From CAZFUY01 sp964522445 (GTDB lineage Bacteria; Pseudomonadota; Gammaproteobacteria; SZUA-229): a stretch of 13,398 bases of DNA. Both the position numbers and the translations under genes were made by a program. Where the stretch lies: positions 1 to 13,398 of the forward strand of contig CAZFUY010000082.1 of the NCBI GenBank assembly GCA_964522445.1. The letters are read 5' to 3'. Below are positions 6,997 through 13,398 of the stretch, piece by piece; positions within the stretch are counted from its first letter, which is position 1; every line of letters starts with the position of its first letter. The notes under the pieces are model-generated. The model was given only the letters and a program-made list of their open reading frames with translations. It searched no databases and was not told the origin of the DNA.

Positions 6997-7011
6997 TATT
7001 TAAGAATTATC

Positions 7012-8280
7012 ATGGCTGCAAAAATACAATCAATTCGAGGAATGCACGATATATTGCCTGAACAAACAGGTTTATGGCAGTATTTTGAAAGCACCGTTAG
7101 ACACACTGTTCAGTCATACGGTTATCATGAAATACGTATGCCTGTCGTTGAATCAACAGATTTATTTTGTCGTTCTATTGGTGAAGTAACAGATATTGTT
7201 GAAAAAGAAATGTACACATTTAGTGACCGAAATGGTGATAGCTTAACGCTACGCCCAGAAGGTACGGCGAGTTGTGTGCGAGCGGGTATTCAGCATGGCC
7301 TATTTTATAATCAGCAACAACGCCTGTGGTATGCAGGGCCAATGTTCAGACATGAGCGGCCTCAAAAAGGACGCTACAGACAATTTCATCAAATCGGTGT
7401 GGAAACATTTGGTATTCAGGGGCCTGATATTGATGCTGAATTAATTATGATGACGGCGCGTTTGTGGAAAAATCTTGGTCTTAAAGATATTCGTCTGGAA
7501 TTAAATACTTTAGGTAGCAATGAGTCGCGAGAAAAATATAAAGATGTGCTTGTGGAATACTTATCTAAACATAAAGATGTTCTTGATGAAGATAGCCTGA
7601 GACGATTAAATTCAAATCCATTAAGAATACTGGATAGTAAAAATCCCAAAATGCAGGATTTAATTGAAGCTGCGCCAAAGCTAATGGATTATCTGGATGA
7701 AGAATCCATTAGTCATTTTAATCAGTTGCAGGAAACATTAAAAGCATCGGCAATTGATTTTACAATTAATACCCGTCTTGTAAGAGGCCTTGATTATTAC
7801 TGTAAAACTGTATTTGAATGGGTTACAGATAAATTAGGTGCTCAGGGTACAGTATGTGCGGGTGGTCGTTATGATGGCCTGGTGTCTCAGTTAGGTGGTA
7901 GAGAAACACCTGCAGCCGGTTTTGCTCTTGGCATAGAACGTTTGCTTTCTCTGTTTGAAGATCAGGGTTTTGAATTAGAAAGTACACTGGATGTTTATCT
8001 GGCATTACAGGGTGATGCTGCTGAAAAGCAGGGTATGCAACTGGCTGAAAAATTACGAGATCAGATGCCAGAATTATCTATGCAGGTTAATTGCGGTGGC
8101 GGTGGTTTTAAAAGTCAGATAAAAAAAGCCGATAAAAGTGGTGCAAAGCTGGCTTTAATTCTGGGTGAAGATGAAATTAATAATCAGATGATTACGATAA
8201 AACATCTTCGGCAAAATATTGAGCAACAAACAATTGAGCAAGCTGAAATGGTTTCAGTATTGCGTAAACATTTAAAATAG
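7012..8280 (+). CDS. hisS: Histidine-tRNA ligase (class II)
   Basis: This 422-residue protein has the size and all key motifs of bacterial HisRS. These are RGMHDILP near the start (9-16), motif 1 around 37-47 (GYHEIRMPVVE), motif 2 at 109-130 (GPMFRHERPQKGRYRQFHQIGV), the histidine-specific RGLDYY signature at 258-263, and motif 3 GFALGIER at 303-310. The C-terminal part (about 330-422) is the HisRS-type anticodon-binding domain. It attaches histidine to tRNA-His in the cytoplasm. The gene starts 15 bp after rodZ with no obvious strong ribosome binding site, and yfgM follows after 24 bp, in the conserved hisS-yfgM-bamB order. Confidence 0.97.
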   Translation: MAAKIQSIRGMHDILPEQTGLWQYFESTVRHTVQSYGYHEIRMPVVESTDLFCRSIGEVTDIVEKEMYTFSDRNGDSLTLRPEGTASCVRAGIQHGLFYNQQQRLWYAGPMFRHERPQKGRYRQFHQIGVETFGIQGPDIDAELIMMTARLWKNLGLKDIRLELNTLGSNESREKYKDVLVEYLSKHKDVLDEDSLRRLNSNPLRILDSKNPKMQDLIEAAPKLMDYLDEESISHFNQLQETLKASAIDFTINTRLVRGLDYYCKTVFEWVTDKLGAQGTVCAGGRYDGLVSQLGGRETPAAGFALGIERLLSLFEDQGFELESTLDVYLALQGDAAEKQGMQLAEKLRDQMPELSMQVNCGGGGFKSQIKKADKSGAKLALILGEDEINNQMITIKHLRQNIEQQTIEQAEMVSVLRKHLK

Positions 8281-8304
8281 ATATAAATCGGGGTTAAATA
8301 AAAA

Positions 8305-8952
8305 ATGGATTACGAAACTGAAGAACAACAGGTTGAAGCCATTAAAAAATGGTGGAAAGAAAATGGCAGTATGGTTATGGCTGGTGTTTTACTGGGCATT
8401 GTTGTGATTTTTGGCTGGCGTTACTATGATAACTATCAGAAAAATCATGCTGAATACGCCAGCAATGTTTATAACAGTGTTATGCAAATAGTTGCAACAG
8501 GCCAGGGTGCTGATGATTTACAGATAAAAGTAAATGAGTTACTGGCAGAGTATTCAGATACACCTTATGCAAGTTTATCTGCTCTTGTGCTGGCAAAACA
8601 GCAGATAAAGTCGGGTGATTTTACAAAAGCACAGCAACAACTGGAATGGGTTATTAATAATGCTGATCAGGAAGAGTTACGTCATATTGCACGTTTGAGA
8701 TTAACGCGTCTGTTATTTGCAGGCAAACAATATGATGCGGCTTTAAAATTGCTGAATGTAGATTATCCTAAAAGTTTTGCTGTTATGTATGAGGAACTGA
8801 AAGGTGATTTATATGTGGCTCAGGGTGAATTTAATATGGCTCGTGTTGCTTATGATAAAGCTATTTTAAATTCAGGACTTCAGGCGGGTAAATGGCTAAA
8901 GCTTAAACGTGATGATCTGGGATCATCTGAAAAACAAGAGCCTTCTGCATGA
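8305..8952 (+). CDS. yfgM: YfgM family protein, SecYEG-associated periplasmic chaperone subunit
   Basis: The product has 215 residues, with a short cytoplasmic N-terminus (YETEEQQVEAIKKWWKENG, typical of the family), a single membrane segment at about 22-39 and a periplasmic TPR-like region (about 45-205, DUF2133/TPR_21 type). YfgM associates with the SecYEG translocon and the periplasmic chaperone PpiD in E. coli and also affects stability of the response regulator RcsB. The gene sits between hisS and bamB exactly as in many Gammaproteobacteria. Its TGA stop overlaps the bamB ATG, so the two are translationally coupled. Confidence 0.9.
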   Translation: MDYETEEQQVEAIKKWWKENGSMVMAGVLLGIVVIFGWRYYDNYQKNHAEYASNVYNSVMQIVATGQGADDLQIKVNELLAEYSDTPYASLSALVLAKQQIKSGDFTKAQQQLEWVINNADQEELRHIARLRLTRLLFAGKQYDAALKLLNVDYPKSFAVMYEELKGDLYVAQGEFNMARVAYDKAILNSGLQAGKWLKLKRDDLGSSEKQEPSA

Positions 8953-10088
8953 TTAAATATTGTTTAATCTTTCTTTCTATTCTATCTATTACGGCCTGTG
9001 GTTCTAATGAAGATAATTCAGAACCGCCAGCAGAACTGGTTGACTTCGAATCATCAGCAGAAATAAATCAACTCTGGTCTGCATCAATTGGTGACGGTGT
9101 AGAACAACAATATCTTAAACTTTATCCGCTGCTACTTGATGATCGATTAATTGTTACAGATAGAGAAGGTGAAGTTACAGCGCTTGATCTGGAAACGGGT
9201 GATGAGTTGTGGCGTGTTGAACTTAATGTGTTTGTCAGTGGTGGGGTTGGTGGTGACAAAGAAAACCATCTTATTACAACACGTGATGGCGATGTTATTT
9301 TGCTGGATGCTAATGGCAAGGAAAAATGGCGAGGTAAAGCCTCCAGTGAAATTTTAGTTCCTCCTGTAATAGACGATGATGTTGTTATTGTTCAAAGTGT
9401 TGACGGCCAAATAACAGCTTTATCATTGCTCTCAGGTAAAGAAGTCTGGATGAATAAACGTGATGTGCCAGCACTTACTTTAAGAGGCAATAGTCGACCC
9501 CTGGTTAAACATGGTCGTATTTATAATGGTTTAGATAGTGGGCGTTTAGTTGTTCTGGATTCATCTAATGGTCGTACTCTTTATGATCTGGCAATTGCTA
9601 TGCCTAAAGGTCGTTCAGAACTTGAGCGCATGGTTGATATAGATGGCGATGCTGCATTTGATGATGGCACACTATATATTGCCAGTTATCAGGGGCGCGT
9701 TGTTGCTATTGATGTTCGTCGAGGTCAATTGTTATGGACACGAAATTTATCAACTGTTACAGGCGTTGAAATTAGTGACTCAAGTTTATTTAGTGCTGAT
9801 GCGCGTGATAGTTTATGGGCGCTAGATCGAAATAATGGTGCCACACTCTGGAAGCAGGAAAAACTAAAAGCACGTCAATTAACAAAGCCTGTGGTTATGG
9901 GTGAAACATTAGTTGTTGCTGACTTTGAAGGATACCTTCATTGGGTCTCTCAATATGATGGGCACTTTATTGCGCGAGTTGAAGTTGATAGTTCGGGTAT
10001 TTTAGTTCCGCCACTTGTGAAAAATGATCGCCTGTATGTTATTTCTCGTGAAGGAGAAATTGTTGCCTATCAGGTGAAATTTAATTAA
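8949..10088 (+). CDS. bamB: Outer membrane assembly lipoprotein BamB
   Basis: This 379-residue protein has a lipoprotein signal (hydrophobic 4-15, lipobox ITAC, lipidated C17) followed by an eight-bladed PQQ-type beta-propeller. The blade repeats are visible as TALDLETGDELWRVEL (about 77-92), TALSLLSGKEVW, VAIDVRRGQLLWTRNL (about 252-267) and WALDRNNGATLWKQ. BamB is anchored to the inner leaflet of the outer membrane, binds BamA and helps fold beta-barrel proteins. ATGA overlap with yfgM indicates coupled translation. In many relatives der follows directly; here a REP doublet and a DUF945 gene intervene. Confidence 0.95.
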   Translation: MIKYCLIFLSILSITACGSNEDNSEPPAELVDFESSAEINQLWSASIGDGVEQQYLKLYPLLLDDRLIVTDREGEVTALDLETGDELWRVELNVFVSGGVGGDKENHLITTRDGDVILLDANGKEKWRGKASSEILVPPVIDDDVVIVQSVDGQITALSLLSGKEVWMNKRDVPALTLRGNSRPLVKHGRIYNGLDSGRLVVLDSSNGRTLYDLAIAMPKGRSELERMVDIDGDAAFDDGTLYIASYQGRVVAIDVRRGQLLWTRNLSTVTGVEISDSSLFSADARDSLWALDRNNGATLWKQEKLKARQLTKPVVMGETLVVADFEGYLHWVSQYDGHFIARVEVDSSGILVPPLVKNDRLYVISREGEIVAYQVKFN

Positions 10089-10104
10089 TTATAAAAAATA
10101 TTTA

Positions 10105-10172
10105 TGTAGGAGCGGTTTTAGCCGCAATGTGTTATCAACCTGAATAAATTCGCGGCTAAAGCCGCTCCTACA
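10105..10172. repeat. REP doublet (REPIN/BIME-like), copy 2, between bamB and the DUF945 gene
   Basis: The left REP unit (10105-10127) begins TGTAGGAGCGGTTTTAGCC, and the inverted right unit (10149-10172) is the clean version, GCGGCTAAAGCCGCTCCTAC within it. The 68-bp element has the same layout as the one at 1280-1352: two GTAG-headed stem-loops facing outwards around a spacer of about 21 nt. Left arms of the two copies differ at two positions. Two copies 8.8 kb apart suggest the family is widespread in this genome. It occupies most of the 104-bp gap after bamB and ends 10 bp before the downstream gene's ribosome binding site. Confidence 0.87.
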
Positions 10173-10192
10173 ATCTCACTCAAAGGAATACA

Positions 10193-11626
10193 ATGAGCAT
10201 AAAGCGCACCAGCCCATTTGAAATAATTGTTTGGTTAATCTCTATTTTAATTCTTATTATTATTGCCAGCCCTTTTGTGCTGGGATTTAAGATTAAGGAT
10301 GATTACGGCAATATGCTCAAAACATTTTCGCATATAATGCAGGTTGATATACGCATTAAAAGTTATGACAGAGGTTTTTTTTCGTCAAGTGCAGTATTAG
10401 AAGTGCTGATACCCAGTACACCTGTGGTATTGGAATTCAAGGAAAAAATTGTTCATGGCCCTTTATATCTGGGTTTGCTTAACCAAAATAAATCGCCCTT
10501 TGTTGTTGCGGTTGCTAATGGAGAAATGTTGCCAGTAAAAGATTTTGAAGCTGTTGTTGATCAGGCTTTTTCTGGTAAAGCACCTGTTATGTATCAGAAT
10601 GTTATCGACTTTTCCGGTAACGTAGATATTGTTGAATATATGCCGCCAGTAAATGCAGTTATCGAGCAGGATACAGGGATCATCAAAATTAAGTCATCAG
10701 GTATGACTGTACAATCCTATTATTCTGCTTTTGAAAAGAAAATGTCTGGTGAGGGATCAATCGCTTCATTTTATTTATTTACAGATGAAGCCAGGCTCGA
10801 TCTGAAAAACCTGAGTTTTAGTTATTCAGGAAAAACAGGACAAAATGACTTATTAATAGGCGATTCTGTTATTTCATTTGATAAGCTGGAAATTAATTCA
10901 CAGGGTGACCAGTTTGTTTTGAATAAATTTAATGTAAGTTCAATGACAACTGAAGCGGGTGTCTTAATTAATTCTCAGCTGCGTCTGAATGCGCGAGAAA
11001 TTTATGCCTCTAATCAACGAATCGGTCCGGTTATATTCAACATTGTTATTGATGGTTTGAATGCAAATGCTATTAAGCAAATACAGAGCATGCAGAAAGA
11101 GATAGAAATCAAAATGCAACAGGGGGTTCCTGCTGAACAAATTAATGCAATGTTAGCAGGAAAAATGATTGCTATAGTGCCTGATTTATTTAAACAGACT
11201 TTAATAAAAATAGATCCATTTTCATTAGAAAGTGAACTTGGGAAACTGGATGCGCATCTGGATTTTTCTGTTGAAGGTTTGGATGATACAACACCAGCAG
11301 ATCCATTATTTATATTAACTGCAATTAATCTGGATACAGACTTCAATGTCGATGAAGCGTTAATGCGTCAGCTAGTTGAATGGCAACTGGTATCAAATGA
11401 AGCAAAAATTTTATTAACTGGAAGCGCTCAGTCTCAGAAAGCAGAAGCTAATATATCAATGGAGCAAAAAGTAACTGAAAATTTAAAAGGTCTGATTGAT
11501 GAAAACTGGTTAGCTTTTTCTGAGGGGAAATATAAAAGTAAAATTACTTTGCAGCAGGGTCAAATGATTATGAATGGCAAGACCATTGATCCTATGTCAC
11601 AAATTATGCCGCAAGTGGCACCTTAA
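10193..11626 (+). CDS. DUF945/YdgA-like membrane-anchored protein
   Basis: This 477-residue protein is predicted to have one N-terminal membrane segment (about 10-31) with the remainder in the periplasm. After the anchor it shows the DUF945 signature YDRGFFSSSAVLEV (about 58-71; family members have Y.RG.FSS) and VHGPLYLG (about 88-95, family HGPL). The C-terminus, KITLQQGQMIMNGKTIDP, also fits the family ending. The molecular function of DUF945 proteins is not established. A good AAAGGA ribosome binding site at 10182-10187 supports the ATG. The stop is only 4 bp before der, so it is probably co-transcribed with it. Its location between bamB and der is unlike the common gene order. Confidence 0.75.
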   Translation: MSIKRTSPFEIIVWLISILILIIIASPFVLGFKIKDDYGNMLKTFSHIMQVDIRIKSYDRGFFSSSAVLEVLIPSTPVVLEFKEKIVHGPLYLGLLNQNKSPFVVAVANGEMLPVKDFEAVVDQAFSGKAPVMYQNVIDFSGNVDIVEYMPPVNAVIEQDTGIIKIKSSGMTVQSYYSAFEKKMSGEGSIASFYLFTDEARLDLKNLSFSYSGKTGQNDLLIGDSVISFDKLEINSQGDQFVLNKFNVSSMTTEAGVLINSQLRLNAREIYASNQRIGPVIFNIVIDGLNANAIKQIQSMQKEIEIKMQQGVPAEQINAMLAGKMIAIVPDLFKQTLIKIDPFSLESELGKLDAHLDFSVEGLDDTTPADPLFILTAINLDTDFNVDEALMRQLVEWQLVSNEAKILLTGSAQSQKAEANISMEQKVTENLKGLIDENWLAFSEGKYKSKITLQQGQMIMNGKTIDPMSQIMPQVAP

Positions 11627-11630
11627 AATT

Positions 11631-13040
11631 ATGTTACCTGTTATTGCATTAGTTGGTCGTCCCAATGTTGGAAAATCCACCTTATTTAACGTGCTTACAA
11701 AAACACGTGATGCGCTGGTGGCTGATTTTCCTGGTTTAACCCGTGATCGAAAATATGGCCATGGTGTATTTGAAAATCGTAATTATATTGCGATTGATAC
11801 AGGTGGCCTGAGTGGTGAATCAGAAGAGCTCGATGAGCGTATGGCTCAGCAGACACTGCTTGCTATTGAAGAAGCCAATATTGTTTTCTTTCTGGTTGAT
11901 GCAAGACATGGCTTAACAGCAGCAGATGAAGGTATTGCCAAACAGTTACGTCGTTTAGGTAAGACAGTTCATTTAATAATTAATAAAATAGATGGGCTGG
12001 ATCAGGCGCAGGCTGAAGCTGATTTTTTCTCTCTGGGTTTCACTGATGTTTACTCTATTGCCGCGGCTCATAACCGTGGCATAAACAAATTGCTGGGTGC
12101 TTTATTATCTGAATGCGAAGAGTGGAATGAATTTGATGAAGATAAAGCTGTAGGTGTGAAAGTTGCCCTGGTTGGTAAGCCAAATGTGGGTAAATCTACT
12201 CTGGTTAATCGCATGTTGGGTGAAGAACGTGTTGTTGTTATGGATATGCCCGGTACAACACGGGATAGTATTTTTATTCCTTTTGAACACAATGATAAAC
12301 AATATACTTTAATTGACACAGCTGGTATCAGGCGTAGAAAAAAAGTAAAAGAAACGGTTGAAAAATTTAGCGTTATTAAAACCCTGCAAGCTATAGATCA
12401 ATCCAATGTAACCTTATTAATGATTGATGCCAGAGAAGGTATTACTGACCAGGATTTGCATTTACTGGGTTATATTATGGATGCTGGACGCGGGCTGGTT
12501 ATTGTTATCAATAAATGGGATGGCATGGATGACTATGCTAAAGATCGCATTCGTGAAGAACTGGAAAGGCGGCTGGTATTTATACAGTTTGCAGAAATAT
12601 TTTTTATCTCAGCTTTACACGGCTCTGGCGTTGGTAAGTTATATCAGGCGGTTGATATGGCTTATGCTTCAGCGACCAAAAAATTATCAACTAATGAACT
12701 GACCCGTATTTTAGAAAAAGCAACACAGGCACATCAGCCTCCCTTAGTGAGAGGGCGTAGAATTAAGCTCAGGTATGCTCATCAGGGCGGAATGAATCCA
12801 CCCATTATAGTCATACATGGTAATCAGACTGATTTAGTGCCCAAAGCATATAAACGATATTTATCTAATGTTTTTATTGAAGCGCTAAGGCTGCGTGGCA
12901 CACCCATGAGGTTAGAGTTTAAAACCGGAGGCAACCCCTTTTCTGGAAGGCCAAATAAATTAAAAGAACGCCTGATTAAGCAAAAGAAGCGTCTGCCTCA
13001 GTATATTAAAAAGAATAAAAAGCAAAATAAAAGAAGATAA
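11631..13040 (+). CDS. der: Ribosome assembly GTPase Der (EngA)
   Basis: Der is an essential double GTPase for 50S subunit assembly. The first G domain has GRPNVGKS (9-16), DTGG (56-59) and NKID (118-121). The second has GKPNVGKS (182-189), DTAG (229-232) and NKWD (294-297). A KH-like domain follows (about 355-440), then a Lys-rich tail (KKNKKQNKRR). The start at 11631 gives MLPVIALVGRPNVGKS, matching family N-termini. An in-frame ATG at 11574 would add 19 residues encoded inside the upstream DUF945 gene and is rejected. Length is then 469 residues. The loop IAAAHNRG (143-150) stands in place of the usual SAAHG-type G5 motif of domain 1. Confidence 0.96.
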   Translation: MLPVIALVGRPNVGKSTLFNVLTKTRDALVADFPGLTRDRKYGHGVFENRNYIAIDTGGLSGESEELDERMAQQTLLAIEEANIVFFLVDARHGLTAADEGIAKQLRRLGKTVHLIINKIDGLDQAQAEADFFSLGFTDVYSIAAAHNRGINKLLGALLSECEEWNEFDEDKAVGVKVALVGKPNVGKSTLVNRMLGEERVVVMDMPGTTRDSIFIPFEHNDKQYTLIDTAGIRRRKKVKETVEKFSVIKTLQAIDQSNVTLLMIDAREGITDQDLHLLGYIMDAGRGLVIVINKWDGMDDYAKDRIREELERRLVFIQFAEIFFISALHGSGVGKLYQAVDMAYASATKKLSTNELTRILEKATQAHQPPLVRGRRIKLRYAHQGGMNPPIIVIHGNQTDLVPKAYKRYLSNVFIEALRLRGTPMRLEFKTGGNPFSGRPNKLKERLIKQKKRLPQYIKKNKKQNKRR

Positions 13041-13065
13041 AGCAGGCTTAATTTAATGCTGTTTC

Positions 13066-13093
13066 TTATTGTTATTTATAATAAAAACAATAA
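13066..13093 (+). terminator. AT-only hairpin after der, possible weak terminator
   Basis: TTATTGTT (13066-13073) pairs with AACAATAA (13086-13093), and the inner TTTAT (13075-13079) pairs with ATAAA (13081-13085), leaving one bulged A and a one-base loop. The stem begins 25 bp after the der stop. It lacks a GC-rich stem and a following T-run, so it is a poor intrinsic terminator; it may only reflect local base composition. Confidence 0.25.
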
Positions 13094-13187
13094 CATAGGA
13101 ATGTTAACTAGAGTGCTTATGATAAATATCATGTTTATGATTGATTTAAAAGCAGTTATAAACTGTAATAAATAATTAACTACTAAT

Positions 13188-13216
13188 TTGACCAATTACA
13201 ATTCATTAACTATATT
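13188..13216 (+). promoter_or_regulatory. Predicted sigma-70 promoter for the gene at the right edge
   Basis: TTGACC (13188-13193) and TATATT (13211-13216) are spaced by the ideal 17 bp, near the consensus TTGACA/TATAAT. Transcription would start near 13223, giving a leader of about 80 nt before the ATG at 13304. An inverted repeat, CAGTT-ATA-AACTG (13153-13165), lies 22 bp upstream of the -35 box and could be an activator or regulator site. The rest of the 263-bp gap from 13041 to 13303 is strongly AT-rich with no gene visible. Confidence 0.6.
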
Positions 13217-13303
13217 CCCAGTAATTCTAATAATTTCAAAAATATATCTACACTATTTAAATAAGCAATTTAGATTTAAAAAGAATAACCAAGAGGCACA
13301 CCA

Positions 13304-13398
13304 ATGAAGAAAGCACTCATGTATTCAGCTGTATTAGGCGCTTTTGTTGCAAATACGCCTGTAAACGCTATCGAGTTTGATGGATTTCTAACAGCAGG
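13304..13398 (+). CDS. Exported protein of unknown function, N-terminal fragment
   Basis: A reading frame opens at ATG 13304 and runs off the window after 31 full codons. AAGAGG at 13291-13296, 7 bp upstream, is a good ribosome binding site. The peptide has a Sec signal sequence: MKK, a hydrophobic stretch ALMYSAVLGAFVA and a likely cleavage after NTPVNA (about residue 23), then IEFDGFLTA. The mature start (a short strand ending in GFLTA) is reminiscent of outer-membrane beta-barrel/porin-like proteins, but this is too short to assign a family. The gene has its own promoter candidate and seems unrelated to the upstream der operon. Confidence 0.7.
   Translation, partial: MKKALMYSAVLGAFVANTPVNAIEFDGFLTA

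Noticed and set aside
11574..11630. N-terminal extension of der from an in-frame ATG at 11574 (19 extra residues, MARPLILCHK...)
   Set aside because: It lies within the DUF945 coding region in another frame and has no family similarity; the ATG at 11631 gives the conserved Der N-terminus.
1..13398. CRISPR array, tRNA, rRNA, transposase, prophage, toxin-antitoxin or defence system
   Set aside because: No regularly spaced repeats, no cloverleaf or rRNA sequence, and every long + strand frame is accounted for by a housekeeping or envelope gene.

Overview
The window reads as an ordinary, densely packed chromosomal segment of an AT-rich gammaproteobacterium (GC about 40% by eye). All recognisable genes are on the + strand. 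Both gene content and order are typical of Gammaproteobacteria: the distal part of the isc Fe-S assembly operon, followed by the rlmN-pilW-rodZ-hisS-yfgM-bamB-der block. I cannot name the genus. The many TAA stops, the REP sequences of the GTAGGAGCGG type and the TPR lipoprotein PilW fit a free-living or marine/sulfur-type gammaproteobacterium, but that is an inference.

Positions 1-3839 hold the Fe-S cluster assembly genes: the end of iscU, then iscA, hscB, hscA, fdx and iscX, in the Escherichia coli order. IscU is the scaffold and IscA an A-type carrier. HscB (J-protein) and HscA (Hsp70) release the cluster from IscU, Fdx supplies electrons, and IscX modulates the cysteine desulfurase. Three of the junctions at or next to these genes carry palindromic repeat DNA: a 139-bp element between iscA and hscB, a REP doublet between hscB and hscA, and an insertion-like 113-bp unit at the 3' end of iscX. 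hscA-fdx overlap by one base, and fdx-iscX are 14 bp apart.

Positions 3998-10088 hold rlmN (rRNA/tRNA adenine-C2 methylase, itself an Fe-S radical-SAM enzyme), pilW (type IV pilus lipoprotein), rodZ (cell-shape protein), hisS (histidyl-tRNA synthetase), yfgM (SecYEG-associated TPR protein) and bamB (outer-membrane assembly lipoprotein). rlmN/pilW, pilW/rodZ and yfgM/bamB all overlap by ATGA, which suggests one co-transcribed, translationally coupled unit. A plausible sigma-70 promoter lies just upstream of rlmN. ispG, which commonly sits between rodZ and hisS in related bacteria, is absent here, as is ndk between iscX and rlmN.

Positions 10105-13040 hold a second REP doublet, a DUF945/YdgA-like membrane-anchored protein inserted between bamB and der, and then der (ribosome-assembly double GTPase, start at 11631). 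A 263-bp AT-rich gap follows, with a good sigma-70-like promoter, and leads to a truncated gene for an exported protein that runs off the right edge.

I found no CRISPR array, tRNA, rRNA, transposase, toxin-antitoxin or defence genes, and no convincing new multi-gene system. What merits a second look is the set of small non-autonomous palindromic elements at gene ends, above all the one whose flanking direct repeats include the iscX stop codon.
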